Source: Pigmentiphaga sp. NML030171
GTDB lineage: Bacteria; Pseudomonadota; Gammaproteobacteria; Burkholderiales; Burkholderiaceae_B
Direction: 5' to 3'
Assembly (NCBI RefSeq): GCF_002188635.1
Contig: NZ_NINX01000036.1
Span: 148,096-212,095 of the forward strand
DNA: 64,000 bases
The position numbers and the translations under genes were made by a program. The notes below the pieces were generated by a model, which made no database searches, was not told where the DNA came from, and saw only the letters and a program-made list of their open reading frames with translations. Positions 1-8,550 of this stretch are shown one piece after another (within the stretch, counting starts at the first letter, position 1; each line of letters starts with the position of its first letter).

Positions 1-228
1 CGGTCAAGGCGGAGGAAGATGCATGGGTGAAGTCCATGGCACGGGTCGAGCAGGCTTCGTGCCAGGCGGCCGGCACGGGCTTTCCCCTGCCGCGATTCCT
101 GGTGGAAGTGAAAAATCTACTCGCCCACGACGCAGAAGCTGCCATCGCGCGGACTGGCGGCAGGCGCGCCGATCGCCGACAATCGAAGCTCCGGGCGCAC
201 CCACCAGCGCCCCGCTCCAGGAGGCACC
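1..228. other. Left-edge region with no supported gene
   Basis: This stretch lies upstream of the SMP-30 gene. The third forward frame stays open from base 3 and reads like plausible protein, but it has no stop until about base 407, well inside the next gene, and its third-position GC is lower than in the neighbouring genes. Another forward frame stops at base 28-30 and could be the last codons of an upstream gene. I can assign nothing firmly. Confidence 0.4.
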
Positions 229-1164
229 ATGTGGCAGGCATCGCAGCGCTATCCCGACCCCGCCATCCGCGCGTTCGACGCCCGGTTCGAGCAATACCGG
301 CTGCCGTCGGCCGCGGTCGAGCGCCTGGCCACCGGCTGCCGCTGGAACGAAGGGCCGGTCTGGTTCGGCGACGGCCGCTACCTGCTCTGGAGCGACATCC
401 CCAATGACCGCGTCATGCGCTGGGACGAGATCAGCGGCGCGGTCAGCGTCTTCCGTTCGCCGTCCGGTCACGCCAACGGCATGACGCGCGACCGGCAGGG
501 GCGCCTCGTCACCTGCGAACACAGCGGCCGCCGGGTGACCCGCACCGAGCACGATGGCGCCGTCACCGTGCTGATGGACCGCCATGACGGCAAGCCGCTG
601 AACTCGCCCAACGACGTCGTCGTCAAGTCCGACGGCACGGTCTGGTTCTCCGATCCGCCCTTCGGCATAGCCGGCTACTACCAGGGCCTTCCGGCCAGGC
701 AGGAGCTGCCGTCCAACCTCTACCGGCTCGATCCCGCCACCGGCATGGCCGAGGTCGTCGCCGGCGACATCGCCAGCCCCAACGGCCTGGCCTTCTCGCC
801 GGACGAATCCGTGCTGTACGTGGTGGAGTCGCGCGCCAAGCCGCGCCGCATCCTGGCCTTCGACGTCGCGGCGGGCAAGAAACTGTCCAACCGACGCGTC
901 GTCATCGATGCCGGACCGGGCACCCCGGACGGCCTGCGCGTGGACGTGGACGGCAACCTGTGGTGCGGCTGGGGCATGGGCAGCGACGAACTGGACGGCG
1001 TGCGCGTGTTCGCGCCGGACGGCGAGGCCATCGGCCACATCGCGCTGCCGGAGCGCTGCGCCAACCTGTGCTTCGGCGGCCGGCACCGCAACCGCCTGTT
1101 CATGGCCGCCAGCACGTCCATCTACGCGCTGTACGTCAACACACAGGGCGCCGCCGGCGGCTAG
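229..1164 (+). CDS. SMP-30/gluconolactonase family sugar lactonase
   Basis: A 311-residue six-bladed beta-propeller hydrolase of the SMP-30/gluconolactonase/LRE family. Members open sugar-acid lactones using a bound divalent metal. The family's metal-ligand motifs are visible: EGPVW (Glu at about 41), a SPNGLAFS segment (Asn at about 185) and PDGLRVD (Asp at about 234), plus the SPND element at about 126-129. There is no signal peptide, so it is probably cytosolic. The ATG is preceded by a good GGAGG ribosome site. The stop overlaps the stop of the convergent DMT transporter. The exact substrate cannot be read from sequence. The family call is firm; gluconolactonase activity is only one possibility. 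Confidence 0.88.
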   Translation: MWQASQRYPDPAIRAFDARFEQYRLPSAAVERLATGCRWNEGPVWFGDGRYLLWSDIPNDRVMRWDEISGAVSVFRSPSGHANGMTRDRQGRLVTCEHSGRRVTRTEHDGAVTVLMDRHDGKPLNSPNDVVVKSDGTVWFSDPPFGIAGYYQGLPARQELPSNLYRLDPATGMAEVVAGDIASPNGLAFSPDESVLYVVESRAKPRRILAFDVAAGKKLSNRRVVIDAGPGTPDGLRVDVDGNLWCGWGMGSDELDGVRVFAPDGEAIGHIALPERCANLCFGGRHRNRLFMAASTSIYALYVNTQGAAGG

Positions 1165-2042
1165 CGCCTGTTCACCAGCACCAGCCCCGACACCACCAGC
1201 GCCACGGCCAGCAGGAACATCGGCCCGACCGGTTCATGCAGGATCAGCGCCGCGGCGGCCACGCCGAACAGCGGCGACATCGACGTGCCCGCCTGCAGCG
1301 TGCTGGCCGGGTACAGTGTCAACAGCCGCAGCCAGAGCAGGAAGGTCGTGGCGGCGATCCACACCGTCTGGTAGGTCAGCGCCAGCACGGGCGCCAGGCT
1401 GACCCCGCGCACCGATTCGCCGGTGGCCATGCCGGCGCCCAGTCCGATCACGGCCGACATCGCCAGCTGGTACAGCAGCACCTTCTCGGGAGGTGCCGTG
1501 GCCAGGCGCGTGGCCTTGATGCCTAGCGTCGTCGCCGCCCAGAACACCGCCGCCCCGATGATCATCAGATCGCCCAGCCACGCATGCGGCGACGTGGCCC
1601 CGCGCGGGACACCCATCACGATGGCGGTCCCGCAGAAAGACAGGCCCAGCCCCACCCACTGCGGCCAGCGCAGGCGCTCCGCCGGCAGCAGCCAGGTCGC
1701 CCCCAGCGCCACGAAAAACGGCGCCGTATAAAGAAAGAGCGAAGTGCGGCTGGCGTCGGTCCACTGCAGGCCCAGGTAGATCAGCACGAACTCGCCGGAG
1801 AATAGCAGCCCCGAGAACAGGCCCAGCCACAGCGAGCCGTCCCGCACGAACAGCCTGCCCCGCCCGGTGGCCAGGCAATAGAACAGCACCAGCAGCCCGG
1901 CCCCGGCCGAGCGTATGCCCATCTGCAGAAAAGGCGGGAAATCGGGCAGCGCGATCTTGACCGCGACCTGCTGCCCGCCCCAGCTCGCGCAAAGCAGCAC
2001 GAGCATCGCGATGGCGGCGATATCCAGGGAACGTTTGGACAC
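1161..2042 (-). CDS. DMT superfamily (EamA) transporter
   Basis: A 293-residue integral membrane protein with about ten hydrophobic segments, arranged as two EamA repeats of five helices, the normal size for drug/metabolite exporters. It begins with a GTG codon. The gene lies 6 bases after the ProA-like dehydrogenase on the same strand, so the two are probably co-transcribed, and the transporter may export a product or analogue related to that enzyme. Its substrate is unknown. The ribosome site is weak, which fits translational coupling to the upstream gene. Confidence 0.85.
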   Translation of the reverse strand: MSKRSLDIAAIAMLVLLCASWGGQQVAVKIALPDFPPFLQMGIRSAGAGLLVLFYCLATGRGRLFVRDGSLWLGLFSGLLFSGEFVLIYLGLQWTDASRTSLFLYTAPFFVALGATWLLPAERLRWPQWVGLGLSFCGTAIVMGVPRGATSPHAWLGDLMIIGAAVFWAATTLGIKATRLATAPPEKVLLYQLAMSAVIGLGAGMATGESVRGVSLAPVLALTYQTVWIAATTFLLWLRLLTLYPASTLQAGTSMSPLFGVAAAALILHEPVGPMFLLAVALVVSGLVLVNRR

Positions 2043-2048
2043 GGCGAT

Positions 2049-3554
2049 CTAGCGATGCTGTTCCTGCGCCGTGGTGGCCACCAGCCGCACAGCGGCCAGA
2101 TCGGCGCCCGTCAGCACGCCTCCGCGGCCCAGCAAGCGGCCATGCTCCCAGTTGGACAACCCCAATTCCGGCTTGCCCAGCGCATACTGGCCATCCACCC
2201 ATCGCGTGAAACCGTCGCCCACGAACGGCGCATCGATACGCAACCGGAAACGCTGGTGCGCCTGCGGATCGCTGGCGATCAGGCTGGCCACGAAACGGGG
2301 GCTGTAGCGATTGAACAGCGCCACCGCCTCGTCCACCGACTCCACCACCACCAGCGACAGTTCCGGCGTCTCTTCCCATTCCCACTCCTGCCCCAGCCGC
2401 GCCTCGGGCAACGGGCTGGCATAGGGCTCGTCCACGTCCCCCTCGGCACGCCGCACCAAGGTGCGGCGCCCGAACAGCTCCGCCGGCACGAAAGGCTGCG
2501 CCGAAGGCGTGACATGCAGGCGCGGTGCCCCGCTCAAGGCAGCCCCGGCCTCGTCGATGGCGCGCAGGAAGCGCGGCATCAGGTCCGCCACCCGCTCGCG
2601 CACGATGCAGCACACGTTCAGCGTATTGCAGACCTTGCGGTCCAGCGAATGCCGCACCGCCCGCTCGAAACGCTCGCCGTCCGCGCTGGGATCCGCCACC
2701 AGCCAGGCGCCGCCCGTGCCATGCGCGCTGACCGGCACACCCGCCTGCCGCGCCACGCTGCTCAGCTGCATCACCGCCGTACCCGACCCCCGCGCCACCG
2801 CCAGCGCCAGCCGGTTGTCGCTGAACATCGCCCAGCCCGCCGCGCGGTCCTCGACCTCGACCAGGCTGACCGCCCCCTGCGGCAGCCCCGCCGCCTCCAG
2901 CGACGGCCGCAGCGCATGGCGCAAGAGCGCGCTGGCCGTGCCCAGCGCATCGCTGCCTATCCGCAGCACCGCCGTATTGCCGCTGGCCAACACCCCGCAG
3001 GCGTCCACCAGCACGTTCGGCCGGCCCTCGAACACGAAAGCCACCACGCCCAGCGGCACCCGCAGCACGTCGACCTGCCAGTCGCCATGGTCCACCCGGC
3101 CCAGCACCCGGTCATCCTGCGCCGCCAGGCCCGGCCAGACCCGCAGCCCCTCGATCATCGCGGCGCGCATCTTGTCCGACACCTTCAACCGCGTCGTCGA
3201 ACGGCCCCGCTGCTGCGCGCGCCGCACGTCCTCCTCGTTGGCCGCCACCACCTGCGCCCAGACCTCGTCGCGCTCCAGCGCGTCGGCGAAGGTCTCGTAG
3301 AACCGGTCCACCGCGCCCGGCCGTGCCTGCGCCAGCGCCTCGAAGGCCGCGCGCGCCTCGCCCACCCGTGCCCGGACCACCTCATCCACCTGCCCGGGAA
3401 TCCGCAGCAGCGCCCCGCTTTCCTGCACCACCAGCAGCCGGTCACCCGCCTGGAAGGCGCGCGCCAGCTCCGCATCCACACGGGTATACCGGTTACCGCC
3501 GTAAGGAATCACCATCCCCGGTTCCAGGCGATCCAGGGTCCCTTGTTCGTTCAT
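2049..3554 (-). CDS. ProA-like glutamate-5-semialdehyde dehydrogenase with N-terminal extension
   Basis: A 501-residue aldehyde dehydrogenase-fold protein that resembles gamma-glutamyl phosphate reductase (ProA). Visible family elements are an EGRPNVLVDACG segment, matching the ProA ESRPNVT stretch, SGNTAVLRIGS for cofactor binding, and KVCNTLNV carrying the likely catalytic cysteine. ProA is normally about 415-420 residues. Here roughly 75-80 extra residues precede the catalytic domain. I chose the ATG at 3554 because AAGGAG precedes it at good spacing; upstream in-frame codons would add residues without similarity. It is a probable paralogue of the proline-pathway enzyme, and no proB lies nearby. 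It is followed 6 bases later by a DMT exporter. Confidence 0.78.
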   Translation of the reverse strand: MNEQGTLDRLEPGMVIPYGGNRYTRVDAELARAFQAGDRLLVVQESGALLRIPGQVDEVVRARVGEARAAFEALAQARPGAVDRFYETFADALERDEVWAQVVAANEEDVRRAQQRGRSTTRLKVSDKMRAAMIEGLRVWPGLAAQDDRVLGRVDHGDWQVDVLRVPLGVVAFVFEGRPNVLVDACGVLASGNTAVLRIGSDALGTASALLRHALRPSLEAAGLPQGAVSLVEVEDRAAGWAMFSDNRLALAVARGSGTAVMQLSSVARQAGVPVSAHGTGGAWLVADPSADGERFERAVRHSLDRKVCNTLNVCCIVRERVADLMPRFLRAIDEAGAALSGAPRLHVTPSAQPFVPAELFGRRTLVRRAEGDVDEPYASPLPEARLGQEWEWEETPELSLVVVESVDEAVALFNRYSPRFVASLIASDPQAHQRFRLRIDAPFVGDGFTRWVDGQYALGKPELGLSNWEHGRLLGRGGVLTGADLAAVRLVATTAQEQHR

Positions 3555-3769
3555 GAAGCTCTCCTTGGCCATTCCGCCGCCGCGCCCCATCCGGCGGATG
3601 GACGCGGCTCGGCCCGCATGGAAAGATATTACCCCGGCGCACCGGCCATTCCGGGGTGGAGGGCCTTGCTGCCGATCCCTTTGGCCCACCTATTCATTGG
3701 GTGCCCGCGTTCAAGAAATGGCCGGCCGGGCCGTAAGGGGGCCTGGCATCGGGTACAATGCGGGTCCGT

Positions 3770-3846
3770 CGGGGCGTAGCGCAGCCTGGTAGCGCATCTG
3801 CTTTGGGAGCAGAGGGTCGCGAGTTCGAATCCCGCCGCCCCGACCA
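3770..3846 (+). tRNA. tRNA-Pro (anticodon TGG)
   Basis: A 77-base cloverleaf. The 7-bp acceptor stem pairs CGGGGCG with CGCCCCG. The anticodon arm TCTGC-TTTGGGA-GCAGA carries anticodon TGG. The T arm contains GTTCGAATC. The CCA end is encoded. A TACAAT -10-like hexamer at 3754-3759 lies just upstream. The gene stands alone and is followed by a hairpin. Confidence 0.96.
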
Positions 3847-3854
3847 ATGAAATC

Positions 3855-3888
3855 AAGGCCTTAGACGCTTTCACCCGTCTAAGGCCTT
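3855..3888 (+). terminator. Perfect 13-bp inverted repeat after tRNA-Pro
   Basis: The arms AAGGCCTTAGACG and CGTCTAAGGCCTT match perfectly around an 8-base loop and start 8 bases after the tRNA CCA end. A short T-rich tail (TGTCTTG) follows. It probably serves as the tRNA transcription terminator; the tail is weaker than a classic run of T. Confidence 0.7.
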
Positions 3889-4004
3889 TGTCTTGTCCGG
3901 CTGGTGGGTAAACCAATGGGTACATCGCCGCGAAAACATGGGCTGGCTGGCGGACCGCCGCAAAGGAAGTCCAGAGGCGCACGCCCGGTTCGCAGACTGA
4001 GTCG
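3889..4004. other. Spacer between tRNA-Pro hairpin and MetE-like gene
   Basis: This is 116 bases without a supported gene. A short open forward frame runs through it to a stop just before 4005, and the hexamer TGGGTA occurs twice. tRNA 3' ends are common integration sites, but no integrase or second att copy is visible here. Confidence 0.35.
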
Positions 4005-5126
4005 TCAACGGTCTCCCCACACCTCCCGTGCCGTCTCCAGCACCAGCTTCAGCTTGTCGCGCTGGGCCGCCACGGCGATGTCATTGCCGTGCACCGTACT
4101 GGCAAAGCCGCACTGCGGCGACAGCGCGAGCTGTTCCAGTGGTGCATGGCGCGCGGCCTCGTCGATGCGGCGTTTCAAGTCGTCCTTGGACTCCAGTGCG
4201 CCGAACTTCGTGCTGACCAGGCCAAGCACGGCGATCTTGCCCTTGGGCAGGAAGCGCAACGGCCGGAAGTCGCCGCTGCGGTCGTCGTCGTATTCCAGGA
4301 AGTAGGCGTCGACGTTCATCTCGGCCAGCAGGGCCTCGGCCACCGGCTCGTAGCCGCCGCTGGCGGCGAAGGTGCTCTTGAAATTGCCCCGGCACAGGTG
4401 GATGGCCAGGACCATGCCTTCGGGCTTGTAGGCCGCGACCTTGTTGATGAACCGGGCGTAGCGGTGCGGCAGTTCGTCGGGATCGTCGCCCCGGCCGGAG
4501 GCGGCGGCGCGCATGCGGGCGTCGCACAGATAGGCCAGGTTGGTGTCGTCGAGCTGCACGTAGCGGCATCCGGCGGCCGCGAGCGATTTCAGTTCGTCGC
4601 CGTAGGCGCGGGCGACGTCGTCGTAGAAGTCGGGATCGAGTTCGGGATAGTGCTTCGCGCTGATGCCGGCGCGGCCGCCGCGGAAGTGCAGCATGGTCGG
4701 CGATGGGATCGCCACCTTGCCGACGCTACCGGGCGACAACTGGCCTTGCAGGTATTCGAAGTCGGCGCGCTGGATGTCGGCCACGTGGCGCACCTTGTCG
4801 ACCACGCTGATGACGGGCGGCGCGAGTTCGGTCTTGCCGTCGGCGCGCTGCACCGCGACCGGCTCGCCGCTGGACACGCCGCCCAGCCGGCGCAGGAAGT
4901 CGACGTGGAAATAGGTCCGGCGGAACTCGCCGTCGGTGATGCTTTTCAGGCCGACGTCTTCCTGGAACCTGACGATTTCGGCGATGGCGCGGTCTTCGAC
5001 GCGCCGCAGTTCCTCGGCCGTGATCTCGCCCTTGGCATGGCGGTCGCGCGCCTGGATCAGGTAAACGGGGCGCAGAAAGCTGCCGACGTGGTCGGCGCGG
5101 AACGGGGGGTTCAGGGGCAGGCTCAT
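4005..5126 (-). CDS. MetE C-terminal-domain-like (cobalamin-independent methionine synthase II family) protein
   Basis: A 373-residue protein related to the C-terminal catalytic half of MetE (YxjG/YxjH-like). It has the expected start ([12 protein letters not shown]) and zinc-site elements: HLC (His and Cys), a Glu in FLEYDDD, and Cys in SPQCGF. It lacks the N-terminal MetE domain and so may use a different methyl donor than triglutamyl-methyltetrahydrofolate. It starts 4 bases after the metE stop, with a GAGG ribosome site inside the metE 3' end, so the two form an operon. In other bacteria such short forms work with separate donor proteins; here the substrate is inferred only to be a thiol such as homocysteine. 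Confidence 0.85.
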   Translation of the reverse strand: MSLPLNPPFRADHVGSFLRPVYLIQARDRHAKGEITAEELRRVEDRAIAEIVRFQEDVGLKSITDGEFRRTYFHVDFLRRLGGVSSGEPVAVQRADGKTELAPPVISVVDKVRHVADIQRADFEYLQGQLSPGSVGKVAIPSPTMLHFRGGRAGISAKHYPELDPDFYDDVARAYGDELKSLAAAGCRYVQLDDTNLAYLCDARMRAAASGRGDDPDELPHRYARFINKVAAYKPEGMVLAIHLCRGNFKSTFAASGGYEPVAEALLAEMNVDAYFLEYDDDRSGDFRPLRFLPKGKIAVLGLVSTKFGALESKDDLKRRIDEAARHAPLEQLALSPQCGFASTVHGNDIAVAAQRDKLKLVLETAREVWGDR

Positions 5127-5130
5127 GTTC

Positions 5131-7425
5131 TTACCTCGCTTGCTGGCGCAGGGTCCGGGCGGCGGCCACCATGTTGGTCAGCGCGGGGATGACCTCGGCC
5201 CACTGGCGGGTCTTCAGGCCGCAGTCCGGGTTGACCCACAGGCGTTCGGCCGGCACGCGCTCGGCCGCCTTGCGCATCAGTTGCACGATATGCGCCTCGG
5301 TCGGGATGTTGGGCGAATGGATGTCGTAGACGCCGGGCCCGATCTCGTTCGGGTACTTGAAGTCGTCGAAGGCATCCAGCAGTTCCATGTCCGAGCGCGA
5401 AGTCTCGATGGTGATCACGTCGGCGTCCATGTCGGTGATGGCGTGGATGATGTCGTTGAACTCCGAATAGCACATGTGGGTATGGATCTGGGTCTCGTCG
5501 CCCACGCCGTTGGCGGCGATGCGGAACGATTCAACCGCCCAGTCCAGGTATTCCCGCCATTGCGCGCGGCGCAGCGGCAGCCCCTCGCGCAGCGCGGCCT
5601 CGTCGACCTGGATCACGCGGATGCCGGCACGCTCCAGATCCTGCACTTCGGCGCGGATGGCCAGCGCAAGCTGGCGGCACGACACCGAGCGCGGCTGGTC
5701 GTCGCGCACGAAGGACCAGTTCAGGATGGTGACCGGGCCGGTCAGCATGCCCTTCATCGGCTTGTCGGTCAGCGACTGCGCGTACCTGATCCATTCGACG
5801 GTCATCGCCCGGGGACGGCTGATGTCGCCGAACAGGATGGGGGGCTTCACGCAGCGGGACCCGTAGGACTGCACCCAGCCGAACTGGCTGAACACATATC
5901 CTTCGAGCTGTTCGCCGAAGTACTCGACCATGTCGTTGCGTTCGGCTTCGCCATGCACCAGCACGTCCAGGCCCAGGGCTTCCTGCTCGCGCACGCTGCG
6001 GCCGATCTCGGCCCGCATGGCGGCCAGGTAGCCGGCCTCGTCCAGCGCGCCGGCCTTGTACTGGCTGCGCGCCTGGCGGATCTCGGCGGTCTGCGGGAAT
6101 GAACCGATGGTGGTGGTCGGGAAGGCCGGCAGCTTCAGCAGGGCGGACTGCTTCGCGGCCCGTTCGGCGTAGGCATGCTGTCGCCGTCCCATGTCGGCCG
6201 TCAGGCTCGCGACGGCTTTCTTGACGGTCGGATTGTTCACGCGCGGCGATGCCCGCCGCGCCTCGATCGCGGCATGATTGGCGGATAACGCCGCCTGCGC
6301 CGCGGCACGCCCCTCGCGCAGCGCTATCGCCAGCACGTTGAGTTCGTCGAGTTTCTGCAGCGCGAAAGCCAGCCACTGCTTGACCTCGGCATCCAGCTTC
6401 TGTTCGCTGTCCAGGTCCACCGGCACGTGCAGCAGCGAGCAGGACGGCGCGATCCACAGGCGCTCGCCCAGCTGCGCGGCCACCGGCACCAGCCAGTCCA
6501 GCACGCCATCCAGGTCGGTCTTCCAGATGTTGCGGCCGTTGATCACGCCCAGCGACACCACGCGATCGGCCGGCAGGCCGGCGATCAGCGGCTCGACTTC
6601 CCCGCGCGCGTTGACCGTGTCCAGGTGCACGCCCTGCACGGGCAGTTCGCACACCAGCGGCAGGTTCTCCTGGAGCTGGCCGAAATACGTGGCCAGCAGC
6701 AGCTTCACCGGGCCGCCGGCGAACGCGGCATAGGCGGTGCGGAAGGCCTCGCGCCAGGCGGGAGCCAGTTCGGTGACCAGCACCGGCTCGTCGATCTGCA
6801 CCCATTCGGCTCCCTGAGCGGCCAGCGTGGCCAGCAGTTCGACGTACGCGGGCAACAGGCGCGGCAACAGCGCGAGCTTGTCGGAGTCGTCCTTGGCCTT
6901 GCCCAGCCACAGGTAGGTGACCGGGCCGATGACGACCGGCTTACCCTTGACGCCTTGCGCGCGGGCCTCGGCCAGTTGTTCGACGTAGCGCGAGGCGTCC
7001 AGCTTGAACGTCGTGTCGGCCGTGAACTCGGGGACGATGTAGTGGTAGTTCGTATCGAACCACTTCGTCATTTCGCCGGCGGCAACCCCGCCGCAGCACG
7101 CGGCATGTTCTTCCGCGGCCCCGGCCGAGCGGCCGCGCGCGACGCGAAAGTAATTGTCCAGCGCATCGCCATGAAAGCCTTGCACGCGCGCCGGCAGGTT
7201 ACCCAGCGTGAAGCTCATGTCCAGCACCTGGTCGTAGAACGCGAAATCGCCTACCGGCGCCAGGTCCAGGCCCTTCTGGCTGGCCCAGTTCAACTGGCGC
7301 AGCCTCGCGCCGAGCGCCTTCAGCTCGTCGCGCGAGGACTCGCCCCTCCAGTAGCGCTCGAGCCCGAACTTGAGTTCGCGCTTGGCGCCGATGCGCGGAA
7401 AACCTAGGTTGTGAGTGGTGACCAT
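5131..7425 (-). CDS. metE: 5-methyltetrahydropteroyltriglutamate--homocysteine methyltransferase
   Basis: Cobalamin-independent methionine synthase, 764 residues (E. coli 753). The N-terminal LGFPRIG start of the first barrel and the C-terminal barrel are both complete. The zinc ligands are present in HTHMC (His and Cys), ITIETS (Glu) and NPDCGL (Cys), and the substrate loop [14 protein letters not shown] is intact. It makes methionine from homocysteine in the cytosol. I placed the start at the ATG at 7425, which puts LGFPRIG at the usual distance from the N-terminus; an ATG four codons upstream (7437) is possible. It is divergent from metR across a short AT-rich gap holding an inverted repeat, so MetR activation with homocysteine is expected. 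Confidence 0.96.
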   Translation of the reverse strand: MVTTHNLGFPRIGAKRELKFGLERYWRGESSRDELKALGARLRQLNWASQKGLDLAPVGDFAFYDQVLDMSFTLGNLPARVQGFHGDALDNYFRVARGRSAGAAEEHAACCGGVAAGEMTKWFDTNYHYIVPEFTADTTFKLDASRYVEQLAEARAQGVKGKPVVIGPVTYLWLGKAKDDSDKLALLPRLLPAYVELLATLAAQGAEWVQIDEPVLVTELAPAWREAFRTAYAAFAGGPVKLLLATYFGQLQENLPLVCELPVQGVHLDTVNARGEVEPLIAGLPADRVVSLGVINGRNIWKTDLDGVLDWLVPVAAQLGERLWIAPSCSLLHVPVDLDSEQKLDAEVKQWLAFALQKLDELNVLAIALREGRAAAQAALSANHAAIEARRASPRVNNPTVKKAVASLTADMGRRQHAYAERAAKQSALLKLPAFPTTTIGSFPQTAEIRQARSQYKAGALDEAGYLAAMRAEIGRSVREQEALGLDVLVHGEAERNDMVEYFGEQLEGYVFSQFGWVQSYGSRCVKPPILFGDISRPRAMTVEWIRYAQSLTDKPMKGMLTGPVTILNWSFVRDDQPRSVSCRQLALAIRAEVQDLERAGIRVIQVDEAALREGLPLRRAQWREYLDWAVESFRIAANGVGDETQIHTHMCYSEFNDIIHAITDMDADVITIETSRSDMELLDAFDDFKYPNEIGPGVYDIHSPNIPTEAHIVQLMRKAAERVPAERLWVNPDCGLKTRQWAEVIPALTNMVAAARTLRQQAR

Positions 7426-7495
7426 GTGAACTGCCATCCAATGAATGAGTGCGCGAAACGACGCGGGAAGGCAGTCATGATAGGGACATCGATCG

Positions 7496-7520
7496 ATGAA
7501 ATAAAATGGCATTATTTCAT
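7496..7520. promoter_or_regulatory. Candidate MetR operator between metE and metR
   Basis: A perfect 9-bp inverted repeat, ATGAAATAA and TTATTTCAT, separated by 7 bases in the metE/metR gap. LysR-type MetR sites in enterics are TGAA...TTCA palindromes, and both half-sites are present here. The surrounding bases are the most AT-rich in this part of the window, as expected for divergent promoters. Binding is inferred. Confidence 0.7.
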
Positions 7521-7559
7521 CTATCCATTATATTTATTCATTAATTGCCGGGTACCCCC

Positions 7560-8468
7560 ATGCTCGAACGCATACACCTCGTCATCATCCGGGAAGTCGA
7601 CCGCCAGGGATCGCTGACCGCCGCCGCCGGCACGCTGCATCTGACGCAATCCGCGCTCAGCCACACCGTCAAGAAGATCGAGCAACAACTGGGCACGCCG
7701 ATCTGGGACCGCGAAGGCCGCAGCCTGCGGCTGACCCAGGCCGGCCAGTATCTGCTCGCGCTGGCCGAGCGGCTGCTGCCGCAGTTCGAGCACGCCGAGT
7801 CGCGCATGAAGCAGTACGCGGCGGGCGAGCGCGGCACCCTGCGCATCGGCATGGAATGCCATCCGTGCTACCAGTGGCTGCTCAAGGTGGTGTCGCCCTA
7901 TCTGGCGCGCTGGCCCGACGTGGACGTGGACGTCAAGCAACGCTTCCAGTTCGGCGGCATCGGCGCCCTGTTCGGCTACGACATCGACATCCTCGTCACG
8001 CCCGACCCGCTCAGGCGCCCTGGCCTGCGCTTCGATCCGGTGTTCGATTACGAGCAGGTGCTGGTCGTGGCGGAGAACCATCCCTTCGCCACGCTGCGCT
8101 ACGTCAAGCCCGACCAGCTCGCGGACGAGACGCTGATCACCTACCCGGTCGAGACCGACCGCCTCGACATCTACAACCAGTTCCTGCGCCCCGCCGGCGT
8201 CGCGCCGCGCCGGCACAAGACCATCGAGACGACGGACATCATGCTGCAGATGGTGGCCAGCAACCGCGGAGTGGCGGCCTTGCCGCGCTGGCTGGCCGAG
8301 GAATACGCCGACCGCATGCCCGTGGCGAGCGTGAAGCTGGGCAAGGACGGCATCGCCAAGCAGATCTTCCTGGGCACGCGCGAGGCCGACGCCGGCATCG
8401 ACTACCTGGCTTCGTTCGTGGCCTACGCGCGGGGGTCGATGGCGCAGGCGCCGCGTCCGCGACGCTGA
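7560..8468 (+). CDS. metR: LysR-type regulator of methionine biosynthesis
   Basis: A 302-residue LysR-family activator. The N-terminal winged helix-turn-helix contains LTAAAGTLHLTQSALSH (about residues 18-34). The effector domain carries the MetR hallmark IGMECHPCYQWL, plus TYPVE and ALPRW segments, matching E. coli MetR closely. It should sense homocysteine and activate metE. The ATG at 7560 is used; a TTG 15 bases upstream is in frame, and neither has a strong ribosome site. It is divergent from metE with the putative operator between them. Confidence 0.93.
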   Translation: MLERIHLVIIREVDRQGSLTAAAGTLHLTQSALSHTVKKIEQQLGTPIWDREGRSLRLTQAGQYLLALAERLLPQFEHAESRMKQYAAGERGTLRIGMECHPCYQWLLKVVSPYLARWPDVDVDVKQRFQFGGIGALFGYDIDILVTPDPLRRPGLRFDPVFDYEQVLVVAENHPFATLRYVKPDQLADETLITYPVETDRLDIYNQFLRPAGVAPRRHKTIETTDIMLQMVASNRGVAALPRWLAEEYADRMPVASVKLGKDGIAKQIFLGTREADAGIDYLASFVAYARGSMAQAPRPRR

Positions 8469-8550
8469 TCGCGACGGCGGGGCGGTATCGCCGACTGGAC
8501 CGGAAAGTGTTACAAGATGCTTCCGAAATAATCAACAAGAGGACAGTCGC

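Noticed and set aside
1..407. A forward frame from base 3 reads like protein across the left edge
   Set aside because: It has no stop before it enters the SMP-30 gene and its third-position GC is weaker than in real genes here.
4..1086. Long opposite-strand frames within the GC-rich genes
   Set aside because: They mirror real genes in other frames; high GC leaves few stops and they lack motifs.
3629..3982. Minus-strand protein across the tRNA region
   Set aside because: It is the known spurious translation of tRNA-Pro; the cloverleaf explains the bases.
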